Below are positions 55,223 through 63,689 of a stretch of DNA of 64,000 nucleotides, piece after piece. Each line of letters begins with the position of its first letter. The first letter of the stretch is position 1. The notes under the pieces are model-generated. The model saw only the letters and a program-made list of their open reading frames with translations, was not told where the DNA came from and ran no database searches. The position numbers were made by a program, and so were the translations under genes. Source of the stretch: Brevundimonas intermedia (GTDB lineage Bacteria; Pseudomonadota; Alphaproteobacteria; Caulobacterales; Caulobacteraceae); the NCBI RefSeq assembly GCF_004614235.1, contig NZ_SPVH01000006.1, forward strand, positions 124,001 to 188,000, read 5' to 3'.

Positions 55223-58159
55223 ATGACCGAGACCGCTGCGCCCGAAACGACCGAGACCGAACATCCCCAAGATCGGGCCCTGACGCAGGACGGCCCCGCG
55301 TTGCGGCTGTGGATGATCGACGCCTCGGCCTATATTTTCCGCGCCTATCACGCCCTGCCGCCGCTGACGCGTAAGTCCGACGGCCTGCCAGTGGGCGCGG
55401 TTCAGGGCTACTGCAACATGTTGTGGAAGCTGCTGCAGGACATGAAGGGGGCGGATGGCCCGACCCATTTGGTTGCGATTTTTGACCATTCGGAGAAGAC
55501 GTTCCGCAACACCCTGTACGACCAATACAAGGCCCACCGTCCGCCGCCGCCCGAGGATCTGATCCCGCAGTTTCCGCTGGTGCGCGAGGCGACGGCGGCG
55601 TTCGGGGTGCATTGTGTGGAACTGCCGGGCTACGAGGCCGACGACCTGATCGCCACATACGCCTGCAAGGCGCGCGATGCGGGCGGCGAGGCGGTGATCG
55701 TCTCGTCCGACAAGGATCTGATGCAGCTGATCGGCGGCGGCGTCGTGATGTGGGATCCGATGAAGGACCGGCGTCTGGCCGAAGCCGAGGTGTTCGAGAA
55801 GTTCGGGGTCGGGCCCGAGAAGATGGTCGATTTGCAGGCCCTGATCGGCGACAGCGTCGACAACGTGCCCGGAGCCCCCGGCATCGGGCCGAAGACGGCG
55901 GCCCAGCTGCTGGACGAATACGGCGATCTGGACACACTTCTGGCCCGTGCAGGCGAGATCAAACAGCCCAAGCGGCGCGAGACCCTGATCGCCTTCGCCG
56001 ATCAGATCCGTCTGTCGCGCGAACTGGTGCGCCTGACCTGCGATGCGCCGGCGCCCGAGCTGATCGACGACTTCGCCGTGCGCGATCCCGATCCCGAAAT
56101 CCTGTCGGCCTTTCTGGAGACGATGGAGTTCCGCTCGCTTCAGCGCCGCGTCGGTGACGGCAAGGCCGGCCCCAGCGACGTCTCGGCCTTTGCGCCCAAG
56201 CGCGCGCCGAACTTGAACGCCCCCGTCGCCACGCCGCGTTACGGACAGGTCGTGGAAGGCCCGGCCGAGGTCCAGACCTTCGATCTCGCCGTCTATGAAT
56301 GCGTCCAGACCGAAGAAGCGCTGGACCGTTGGATCGCGCGGGCGACCGAGGTCGGCGTCGTCGGCTTCGACACCGAGACCGACGCCCTGTCGGCGACCCA
56401 TGCGGGCCTGTGCGGCGTGTCGTTGGCCGTGGGGCCGAACGAGGCCTGCTACATCCCCCTGACGCACGAGCACGAGCCGCAGGCGAACGACGGCGGCCTG
56501 TTCGGTGAACCGGAAGAGGCGCGCGAGCCGATCCATCAGCTGGAAAAGCCCACGACCCTGGCGAAACTGAAGACGCTGCTGGAAGACCCGTCGGTTCTGA
56601 AGGTGTTGCAGAACGCCAAATACGACATCGCCGTCATGGCGCGCCGGGGCATTCGCGTCGCGCCCTATGACGACACCATGCTGATCTCCTACGTTTTGGA
56701 GGGCGGGCTGCACGGGCATGGGATGGACGAGCTGTCGCGCCTGCACCTGGGCCACGAGCCGATTCCGTTCAAGCGGGTGGCGGGGACCGGCAAGAACCAG
56801 AAATCCTTCAAGCACGTCGCCCTGAAACCAGCGGCGGAATATGCGGCCGAGGATGCGGACGTGACGCTGCGGCTCTGGCGCATCCTCAAGCCCCGATTGG
56901 CGCGCGAGGGACTGTCCACGGTCTATGAGACGCTGGAACGCGGCATGCCGACCGTGCTGGCGGACATGGAGCTGAGCGGCGTCCGCATCGATCCCGATCG
57001 TCTGAAGCGGCTGTCCAGCGAGTTCGGCCTGCGCATGGCCGAGCTGGAGGCCCAGGCCCACGAGATCGCCGGACGGCCCTTCAACATCGGCTCGCCGCGT
57101 CAGATCGGCGAAATCCTGTTCGGCGAGCTGAACCTGCCGGGCGGCAAGAAGACCGCCTCGGGTCAATGGGGCACGGACGCCAGCGTGCTGGAGGAGCTGG
57201 CCCAAAACCCCGGCGTGGGCCACGATCTGCCGCGCGTCCTGCTGGACTGGCGCCAGCTGTCCAAGCTGAAGGGCACCTACACCGACGCCCTGACCGCCGC
57301 CGCCGACCCCAAGACTGACCGCGTCCACACCAGCTATCAACTGGCCGCCGCCACCACCGGCCGTCTGGCGTCCAGCGACCCCAATCTTCAGAACATCCCG
57401 ATCCGCACCGAGACCGGCCGCGAAATCCGCCAGGCCTTTATCGCCGCGCCCGGCAACGTCCTGATCAGCGCCGACTACAGCCAGATCGAACTGCGCCTGC
57501 TGGCCCATATCGGCGACATTCCCGAGCTGAAGCGCGCCTTCAAGGCCGGGCTGGACATTCACGCCGCCACGGCCTCGGAGATGTTCGGCGTCCCCGTCGA
57601 GGGCATGCCGTCCGAGACCCGCCGCCGCGCCAAGGCGATCAATTTCGGCATCGTCTACGGCATTTCGGCCTTCGGCCTGGCCAACCAACTGGGCATCGAT
57701 CAGGGAGAGGCCGGGGCCTATATCAAGACCTATTTCGAACGCTTCCCCGGCATCCGCGCCTACATGGACAAGACCAAGGCCGAGGTGCGCCAGGCCGGCT
57801 TCGTCTCCACCGTCTTCGGCCGCCGTATCCACATCCCCGCCATCCACTCGAAGTCGGGGGCCGAACGCCAGTTCGGCGAGCGCGCCGCGATCAACGCTCC
57901 GATCCAGGGCGCCGCCGCCGACATCATCCGCCGCGCCATGATCCGCATGCCCGCCGCCTTGACTGAGGCCGGCCTTTCCACGCGCATGCTGCTGCAGGTC
58001 CACGACGAACTGGTCTTCGAAGCCCCCGAAGCCGAAGCCGATCGCGCCATCGTCGTCATCAAACAGGTGATGGAAAACGCATCCGACCCGGCGGTGGCCC
58101 TGACCGTGCCGCTGGTGGTGGACGCACGCGCGGCGTCGAACTGGGACGCCGCGCACTGA
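55223..58159 (+). CDS. polA: DNA polymerase I
   Basis: Repair and Okazaki-fragment polymerase of 978 residues. Domain order: N-terminal 5'-3' nuclease (DASAYIFRAYHALPP), 3'-5' exonuclease (motif I VGFDTETDALS, motif II QNAKYDIAVM, motif III YAAEDADVT), and polymerase (motif A DYSQIELRLLAHI, motif B RRRAKAINFGIVYG, motif C QVHDELVFE). All key residues are visible, so proofreading is intact. It is slightly longer than the E. coli enzyme. The opposing HsdR_N-like gene ends 7 bp after it. Confidence 0.97.
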   Translation: MTETAAPETTETEHPQDRALTQDGPALRLWMIDASAYIFRAYHALPPLTRKSDGLPVGAVQGYCNMLWKLLQDMKGADGPTHLVAIFDHSEKTFRNTLYDQYKAHRPPPPEDLIPQFPLVREATAAFGVHCVELPGYEADDLIATYACKARDAGGEAVIVSSDKDLMQLIGGGVVMWDPMKDRRLAEAEVFEKFGVGPEKMVDLQALIGDSVDNVPGAPGIGPKTAAQLLDEYGDLDTLLARAGEIKQPKRRETLIAFADQIRLSRELVRLTCDAPAPELIDDFAVRDPDPEILSAFLETMEFRSLQRRVGDGKAGPSDVSAFAPKRAPNLNAPVATPRYGQVVEGPAEVQTFDLAVYECVQTEEALDRWIARATEVGVVGFDTETDALSATHAGLCGVSLAVGPNEACYIPLTHEHEPQANDGGLFGEPEEAREPIHQLEKPTTLAKLKTLLEDPSVLKVLQNAKYDIAVMARRGIRVAPYDDTMLISYVLEGGLHGHGMDELSRLHLGHEPIPFKRVAGTGKNQKSFKHVALKPAAEYAAEDADVTLRLWRILKPRLAREGLSTVYETLERGMPTVLADMELSGVRIDPDRLKRLSSEFGLRMAELEAQAHEIAGRPFNIGSPRQIGEILFGELNLPGGKKTASGQWGTDASVLEELAQNPGVGHDLPRVLLDWRQLSKLKGTYTDALTAAADPKTDRVHTSYQLAAATTGRLASSDPNLQNIPIRTETGREIRQAFIAAPGNVLISADYSQIELRLLAHIGDIPELKRAFKAGLDIHAATASEMFGVPVEGMPSETRRRAKAINFGIVYGISAFGLANQLGIDQGEAGAYIKTYFERFPGIRAYMDKTKAEVRQAGFVSTVFGRRIHIPAIHSKSGAERQFGERAAINAPIQGAAADIIRRAMIRMPAALTEAGLSTRMLLQVHDELVFEAPEAEADRAIVVIKQVMENASDPAVALTVPLVVDARAASNWDAAH

Positions 58160-58166
58160 TGCGCCG

Positions 58167-59234
58167 CTAAGCGGGCGTGCTGCCTTCCAACTCCTTGATC
58201 CGCTTCTCGATCTGATCTGACAGTTGGTAGATGTCTGTCAGGTCGCCGATCAGGTGACGGGTTTCGCCCTTCTCCGCGAAGGTGCCGACATGCTTCTTGG
58301 TGACGCCGTTGAAGTGCAGGCGCGCGATGGTCTTGCGGTTGTTGTCGTCCAGCAGGATCGCGCAGTAGGACTGGGCGTCGCGCATGACGATGCGCTTGGG
58401 CTTCACCAGTTTCGAGGCGATGGCCTGGATGATGTGGAAGCCGGAAACCTCGTCCTCGGTGGTCACGATCATTTCCGGGTCGCTGGGTGGCGCTTCTTCC
58501 TGATCGGTCATCGAAGGGCCGGTGGCGTTCAGGGCGGTGGACAGGCGTTCGTTGACCTTGTCGCGGATGATCGAGGAGAATGTGGCCACGACCATCTTGC
58601 CGAAGTTCTCGCGCACCTGGGCGGTGACGCGACCCTCATGGACGCGGGCGGCCATCATGCGCACGAACTCTTCCGACGGTTCGGCCATCTCCTTTTCCAA
58701 CTCCTTGCGGAGAAGGGACTGGAGCTTGAGCAGCCCCGCCTCCTGAACGATCTTTTCGATGTCGAACGAGAGTTTGGTGAACTTCTCCACCGTGCGGCCG
58801 TCGGTCGGTTTCAGCGCATCCATGCTGAAGGTGAAGAACGGCTTGTCGTCCATCTTGTTGGTGGCTTCGACATCCGAGTAGAATTGATAGACGACGCCGT
58901 TGGTCAGGATGGCGAGCCGCGCGTCCGTGACCGAGAAATAGCGGAAGAGCTGGCTGGCGTGGTTCAAGTTCAGCGCCACATTGCTGGGCTTGCACTCGAT
59001 CAGGATGCGAACCTTGCCGCCATCGCAGATGGCGTAATCGACCTTCTCGCCTTTCTTGGTGCCGACGTCGGCCGTGTACTCCGGAATCACCTCTGACGGA
59101 TTGAACACATCGTAGCCGAGAGCCTGAATGAAGGGCATGACCAGAGCCGTCTTGGCGGCCTCTTCGGTCAGCAGCACCTCGCGGTGCTCCATCGTGCGCT
59201 TCTGGAGTTCGGCGAGCTTCGTTTGAATGTCCAA
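58167..59234 (-). CDS. stand-alone HsdR_N-domain (type I restriction R subunit-like) protein
   Basis: Protein of 355 residues. The N-terminal half resembles the nuclease domain of type I restriction HsdR subunits, with a PD-(D/E)xK-like set D66 (EKVDYAI) and E80-C-K82 (ILIECKPS), plus QLFRYF and LAILTNGVVYQFYSD. A charged helical middle region (QSLLRKELEKEMAEPSEEF) leads to a C-terminal domain (GFHIIQAIASKLVKPKRIVMRDAQSY). Helicase, HsdM and HsdS genes are absent. It starts with TTG after GGGGGAAA. A separate defence or DNA-repair role is possible. I cannot name its partner. Confidence 0.8.
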   Translation of the reverse strand: MDIQTKLAELQKRTMEHREVLLTEEAAKTALVMPFIQALGYDVFNPSEVIPEYTADVGTKKGEKVDYAICDGGKVRILIECKPSNVALNLNHASQLFRYFSVTDARLAILTNGVVYQFYSDVEATNKMDDKPFFTFSMDALKPTDGRTVEKFTKLSFDIEKIVQEAGLLKLQSLLRKELEKEMAEPSEEFVRMMAARVHEGRVTAQVRENFGKMVVATFSSIIRDKVNERLSTALNATGPSMTDQEEAPPSDPEMIVTTEDEVSGFHIIQAIASKLVKPKRIVMRDAQSYCAILLDDNNRKTIARLHFNGVTKKHVGTFAEKGETRHLIGDLTDIYQLSDQIEKRIKELEGSTPA

Positions 59235-59318
59235 GATTTCCCCCTAGGTGAATGGTGACAGCTAAGCCGCAACCATTGGGAGAGTCTACATATCTTATAG
59301 CGCGCAGGGCGGGCCTGG

Positions 59319-60470
59319 TCAGGCCGCCATCATGCCGATGTCGTCGGGGACTTCGCCGCGGCCCAGAAGGCCGGTTTCGAAGTCCATGAAGATGTCCATC
59401 AGCTCTTCGACGTTCACCGGGGCGGCGCCGGGGCCGAAGCGGAAGCGCCAGTAGCTGACGATGTGTTGGACGGCGCCCAGCTGGTCGCCCAGCTTGGCGA
59501 ACATCGACGGGGCGTCCAGCAGGAAGTCGCGGAAGGCGGTGGGGCGGCCTTCCTGCGTCAGCTTGGCGTAGGCGTCGTCATAGATGCGAAGGGTGCGGCT
59601 GACTTCGTCGCAGGTCTTGATGATGCGGCCGCGCAGAACGTCGCGGCTGCGGGCCAGATATTCCTTGGCGGCGCGATCGGTCTTGCCGACGGGCTTGATG
59701 GTGCGCACGGCCTCGGCGACGGCGGCGACCTCGCCCAGCAGGGCCGCGAGCGTCCATTTGTAATAGAGGAAGCCCTTCCAGCAGAAGACGCCCTCCTGAT
59801 ACTGCTCCGGCGCCAGGCGCAGGGTCAGGCGCAGGGCCTCCAGTTGGTCGCCGGGCGTGTTGGACAGGATCTTGGCGGCCATACGCCCTGCCGAATCCGA
59901 ACCCACGGCGATGGTGTCGCCCAGGCTGAGGGTGACCAGGGGTTCGATCTCGCTGCGCACGAAGGCCAGCATCCGCTGAAGATCGCTGTCGCTGATCGAG
60001 AAATAGCAGGGCGCCGGGTCCAGGCCGCCGCGACGCAGCTGTTCGCGCAGCAGGAAGGGATCCAGAGAGGGCAGTTTGTCGATCAGTCGCAGGGTCTCGA
60101 TGTCCGGATGGGTCGCGGCGACGCCGAACGCCTCCATCATCATTCGCTCGAACCCGATCTGATTGACGAAGACATAGCGGCCGCCGGTCTTCAGATCCTC
60201 GTCGTCGATGGGGATGACGACCTTGGTGGCGACTTGGCGGCGGCCGGTGAACAGGTCGGTCTCGTTGCGACGCAGCCGGTGTTTGATGATCAGGGACCTG
60301 TTCAGAGCCGGGGTGCGGAAGATCGGACGCGCGGCCCAGTCGGGATTGCGCACGGCGCCGTCGGCGGAACTGTCGCCGTTCTCTTCCCACACGCGCAGCA
60401 GGTTGAGCACGCGGGCCGTGGAGGCGGAGGCCTTGAGATGTTCGAGATTGCGGACGGCGCGATCGGTCAT
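59319..60470 (-). CDS. uncharacterised conserved-looking protein of 383 residues
   Basis: Cytosolic protein without signal peptide or membrane helix. It includes NPDWAARPIFRTPALNRSL, DEDLKTGGRYVFVNQIGFERMM, YFSISDSDLQRMLAFVRSE and LAPEQYQEGVFCWKGFLYYKW. Mostly helical in appearance, ending ELMDIFMDFETGLLGRG. I recognise no domain or motif for catalysis. It is transcribed with the HsdR_N-like gene's strand but separated by 84 bp, and its stop region is a GC palindrome (GGCCTG-GT-CAGGCC, about 59306-59322). The function is unknown. Confidence 0.8.
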   Translation of the reverse strand: MTDRAVRNLEHLKASASTARVLNLLRVWEENGDSSADGAVRNPDWAARPIFRTPALNRSLIIKHRLRRNETDLFTGRRQVATKVVIPIDDEDLKTGGRYVFVNQIGFERMMMEAFGVAATHPDIETLRLIDKLPSLDPFLLREQLRRGGLDPAPCYFSISDSDLQRMLAFVRSEIEPLVTLSLGDTIAVGSDSAGRMAAKILSNTPGDQLEALRLTLRLAPEQYQEGVFCWKGFLYYKWTLAALLGEVAAVAEAVRTIKPVGKTDRAAKEYLARSRDVLRGRIIKTCDEVSRTLRIYDDAYAKLTQEGRPTAFRDFLLDAPSMFAKLGDQLGAVQHIVSYWRFRFGPGAAPVNVEELMDIFMDFETGLLGRGEVPDDIGMMAA

Positions 60471-60520
60471 GCCGCACAGATTGCACCGGCAATCGTGACC
60501 AAATGGCTTAGCTCGACCAG

Positions 60521-60551
60521 AAAAAGAACGGGGGTCGCCGAAGCGACCCCC
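60521..60551 (-). terminator. rho-independent terminator of the TonB receptor gene
   Basis: On the minus strand GGGGGTCGC (60551-60543), loop TTCG, GCGACCCCC (60538-60530), followed after CGTTC by TTTTT (60525-60521). It lies 25 bp after the receptor's stop. Confidence 0.85.
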
Positions 60552-60576
60552 GCTTGATGGCTTTCAGATTCAAGGA

Positions 60577-62748
60577 TCAGAAGGCGGCGGTCACCGAGAT
60601 CCACAGGCGGCGTGGCTCCTGATTGTTGGCGAACTCGGGGGCATAGGCGACCGGGCTGCCGTAGGGCAGCAGGCTGACGAAGTCCTTGTCGAAAAGGTTA
60701 TAGACGACCGCATTGACCGTCAGATTGTCGTCGATGCGGTAGGCGCCGCCGAGATGAAACAGGCTGTAAGCCTCATAGTCGCCCAGCGCCGTCTGGGCCG
60801 CGCCTTCGCCGCGATAGCGGGCCGAGCGATACTCGCCGCGCAGCCACAGGTTCATCCGGTCCGTGGCGTTCCAGCGCAGGTTGGCGTTGACCATATGCTC
60901 GGGCGTGTCGGTCAGGGGCTGGCCGATGTCGGCGCCCGACTTCTGCTCGCTGTCGGTGAAGGTGTAGTTGCCCTGAAGCGTCCAGGCGTCGTTGAAGCGG
61001 TAACGCGCCGTAGCCTCGACCCCTTGCGTGACCGCCTCGTCGATATTGATGCTCTGGCCGAAGGTGGGGACGGTCGAGATATAGGCCGTATAGAAGCCCA
61101 CGTCGAAGCAGCCTGACGTGTTGTAGCCGCCGGCGGCGTACTGGGCTGGCGTCAGGCCGAACAGGCAGTTGGCGATGGGCACGCCGGTGGCGATCTTGTC
61201 GTCGAACTGGTTGTGGAAGACGGTGATCCCTGCGCGCAGGCGGTCATGATCGTCATACAGAACGGCGAACTCGGTCGAGGTCGAGGTTTCCGGCATCAGA
61301 CCCGGGCTACCCAGCAAGGGCAGGCGGCCCTGGGCGCCAAAACCATTGATGCCCGAGGCCAGCTGTTCCAGGCGCGGGGTCTTGAAGCCCTGGCTGACGC
61401 CGCCCTTTACGGTCCAGACATCGGTCGGGTTCCAGACCAGATAGGCGCGGGGGCTGAAGTGCGAGCCGAAGGTCGAGTGGTCGTCGTGACGGGCGCCGAC
61501 CGTCAGGGCCAGGGTATCGGTGAACCGCCATTCGTCCTCGGCGAAGACGGCCCACTGGGTGTGGTTGAAGGTGCCGGAGACCACGCCGTCCGTCATCTCG
61601 GCTTCCCAATGCTGGCCGCCGACGGTGAAGGTGTGGTTGCGCCACTGCGAGAACAGCTTGGTGTCGAAGATGCGGTTCTCGCTCTCCAGATCGCGCGGGC
61701 TGCCGGCGCCGGCCACGCCATTGGGGATGATTCGGCCATTGGTTTCGGTCGTTGCGATCGAATAGTTGGATTCCAGCGTGCCGAACGGCAGGCGCCAGTT
61801 ATGGGCGATGGCGATCTGGTCGCGATTGAACTCCAGGAACTTGTCGTAGCCGCCGGCGGTGGTGGCGGTGCCCATCTGGCCCTCGGCGTTGTCGTACCAC
61901 TGGCGGCCGACGTCGGCGTCGATCCACAGGTCGTGGTCGGCGTGCAGGTTGAAGGCCAGGCGGGCGCCGGCCGACCAGATTTCGTTGGCGGTGGCGCTGC
62001 GGCCGAAACCGGTGACGGGGGTTTCCGCGCCGGCGACGTTTTCGAATGTCAGGCGCGACTGTTCGCGTTCCGAACGCGAGGCGCGGATCGACAGTCCGAC
62101 GCGGTCCTTGATCAGCGGGCCGGCCAGATAGACATCGCCCCCGCGGATCGGGCCGAATTCGTCATCGCCCTGGATCGTGTAATGGGCGCTGGCCGAGCCG
62201 TGCCAGGCATCGCCGATCTTGCGGGTGATGATGTTGACCACGCCGCCCATGGCGTCGGAGCCATAGAGGGTCGAGACGGGGCCGCGCACGACCTCGACCC
62301 GTTCGATGGCCGAGACGGGGGGCAGGAAGCTGGTCGAGGTTTCGCCGAAACCGTTGGGGGTCACGCTGCCGGCCGTGTTCTGGCGGCGGCCGTCCATCAG
62401 GATAAGGGTGTAGTCCGAGCCCATTCCCCGGATGTTGATGGTCTGGCCGCCCGACTTGCCCACGGCGGCGCCGGTATCGACGCCTTCGACATTGTTCAGG
62501 ATCTCTGCGAGCGAGACGGCGCGGACTTCCTCGATCTCGGCGCGGGGAATGACGCTGATCGAGGCGGGGGCCTGGTTGATCCGCTGTTCGAAGCCCGAGG
62601 CGGTGACGACGATCTCGCCCAGCTCGGCCGTCTGCGTCGCCTGTCCGGCCGTGACCGGCTGAAGGGGCTCCGCCAAAGCGGCGCCCGAGGTCAGGCCGAA
62701 AGCACAGGAAGCGCCGGCCAGCAGGCGTGCGCGGGTCGAGAAGGTCAT
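60577..62748 (-). CDS. TonB-dependent receptor, siderophore type
   Basis: Outer-membrane receptor of 723 residues. A signal peptide (ending GAALA) precedes a TonB-box-like EIVVTASG, then the plug domain (ISVIPRAEIE to VVRGPVSTLYGSDAMGGVVNIITRK). A beta-barrel follows and ends in ISVTAAF, the terminal Phe needed for assembly. The plug sequence is closest to CirA/FepA-type catecholate siderophore receptors. A Fur-like site precedes it, supporting iron regulation. A neighbouring cobalamin adenosyltransferase makes vitamin B12 uptake another option, but I found no cobalamin riboswitch. Confidence 0.9.
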   Translation of the reverse strand: MTFSTRARLLAGASCAFGLTSGAALAEPLQPVTAGQATQTAELGEIVVTASGFEQRINQAPASISVIPRAEIEEVRAVSLAEILNNVEGVDTGAAVGKSGGQTINIRGMGSDYTLILMDGRRQNTAGSVTPNGFGETSTSFLPPVSAIERVEVVRGPVSTLYGSDAMGGVVNIITRKIGDAWHGSASAHYTIQGDDEFGPIRGGDVYLAGPLIKDRVGLSIRASRSEREQSRLTFENVAGAETPVTGFGRSATANEIWSAGARLAFNLHADHDLWIDADVGRQWYDNAEGQMGTATTAGGYDKFLEFNRDQIAIAHNWRLPFGTLESNYSIATTETNGRIIPNGVAGAGSPRDLESENRIFDTKLFSQWRNHTFTVGGQHWEAEMTDGVVSGTFNHTQWAVFAEDEWRFTDTLALTVGARHDDHSTFGSHFSPRAYLVWNPTDVWTVKGGVSQGFKTPRLEQLASGINGFGAQGRLPLLGSPGLMPETSTSTEFAVLYDDHDRLRAGITVFHNQFDDKIATGVPIANCLFGLTPAQYAAGGYNTSGCFDVGFYTAYISTVPTFGQSINIDEAVTQGVEATARYRFNDAWTLQGNYTFTDSEQKSGADIGQPLTDTPEHMVNANLRWNATDRMNLWLRGEYRSARYRGEGAAQTALGDYEAYSLFHLGGAYRIDDNLTVNAVVYNLFDKDFVSLLPYGSPVAYAPEFANNQEPRRLWISVTAAF

Positions 62749-62769
62749 GTTCGGATTAGCCCCAAATAC

Positions 62770-62798
62770 TTGCGAGCGCCTCTCAACATCATTCGCAA
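62770..62798 (-). promoter_or_regulatory. Fur-like site upstream of the TonB receptor
   Basis: TTGCGA (62770-62775) and TCGCAA (62793-62798) form an inverted repeat. On the minus strand it contains AATGAT-G-TTGAGA, similar to Fur boxes. It ends 21 bp before the receptor start codon. Confidence 0.5.
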
Positions 62799-62907
62799 CA
62801 AGACTCCAAGGGGGGTGCGCCCATCCGTCGCAAGCGCCGCCGTATCGCCACAGGCTCTGATGGAGCGCCGCTGGCGTGTGACGGTGATCCGGGTCTAGAA
62901 CGACGGC

Positions 62908-63111
62908 ATGCAGATCTTCGACATCCTGATCATCGTCGCCATCGCCGCCGTGACGGTCACCCTGGGCTTTGGCCTCTATTCCCTGTTCCGGGGCGGGGAC
63001 TATGCGCGGACCAATTCCAACAAGCTGATGCGGCTGAGGGTCGGGCTTCAGGCGCTGGCCGTGATCCTGCTGGTCGTCGGCATGATGTGGAAGGCGACGA
63101 AGGGGGCCTGA
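62908..63111 (+). CDS. HIG1 domain twin-transmembrane protein
   Basis: Small inner-membrane protein of 67 residues with two helices (ILIIVAIAAVTVTLGFGLYSLF and VGLQALAVILLVVGMMW). The turn holds GGDYARTNSNKLMRLRV, the signature of the HIG1 family, whose mitochondrial members help assemble cytochrome oxidase supercomplexes. It ends 2 bp before the cobalamin adenosyltransferase gene and is probably cotranscribed with it; the link between the two is unclear. Confidence 0.88.
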   Translation: MQIFDILIIVAIAAVTVTLGFGLYSLFRGGDYARTNSNKLMRLRVGLQALAVILLVVGMMWKATKGA

Positions 63112-63113
63112 TC

Positions 63114-63686
63114 ATGGTGACGCTGAACAAGATCTATACCCGGACCGGTGACGATGGCCGCACACGGCTGGCGTCGGGCGCGCCGGTGTCCAAGAGTGAC
63201 GCCCGTGTCGAAGCCTATGGCGCAGTGGATGAATTGAACGCCGTGATCGGTGTGGCGCGGCTGAACAGCGGCCAGAACGACCGCATCGACGCCATGCTTG
63301 GCCGTATCCAGAACGAGTTGTTCGACCTGGGCGCCGACCTGGCCACGCCGCTGGATCCGCCCCCGGCCTGGGAGGCCTTGCGGATCATCGACACCCAGGT
63401 GGCGCGGCTGGAGCAGGAAATCGACTGGATGAATGAGAGCCTCAAGGCGCTCGACAGCTTCATCCTGCCCGGCGGCGCCCCGCTGTCGGCGCATCTGCAT
63501 GTGGCGCGCACCGTTTGCCGCCGCGCGGAACGCGAGGCCGTGCGTCTGGTCGAAAGCGGGGAGGCGGTGAATATCGAGGCGGTCAAATATCTGAACCGCC
63601 TGTCGGACCATCTGTTTGTGGCGAGCCGTCGCGCCAACGCCAACGGCGCCAGCGACATCAAGTGGAAGCCGGGCGCGACCCGATAG
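63114..63686 (+). CDS. cob(I)yrinic acid a,c-diamide adenosyltransferase (PduO/MMAB type)
   Basis: ATP:cob(I)alamin adenosyltransferase of 190 residues, making adenosylcobalamin for enzymes such as methylmalonyl-CoA mutase. KIYTRTGDDGRTRLASG is the ATP-binding N-terminal motif; DARVEAYGAVDELNAVIG and RRAEREAVRLVE with LNRLSDHLFVASRRAN follow. ATG 63114 gives the usual MVTLNKIYTRTGD beginning; an upstream ATG at 63087 overlaps the HIG1 gene. It pairs with the HIG1 gene in many alphaproteobacteria, as I recall. Confidence 0.94.
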   Translation: MVTLNKIYTRTGDDGRTRLASGAPVSKSDARVEAYGAVDELNAVIGVARLNSGQNDRIDAMLGRIQNELFDLGADLATPLDPPPAWEALRIIDTQVARLEQEIDWMNESLKALDSFILPGGAPLSAHLHVARTVCRRAEREAVRLVESGEAVNIEAVKYLNRLSDHLFVASRRANANGASDIKWKPGATR

Positions 63687-63689
63687 CCG

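Noticed and set aside
62749-62907. Possible cobalamin riboswitch between the TonB receptor and the B12 enzyme
   Set aside because: The gap is only 159 bp and I could not find the B12-box core or the expected pairing; the Fur-like dyad explains the visible structure better.
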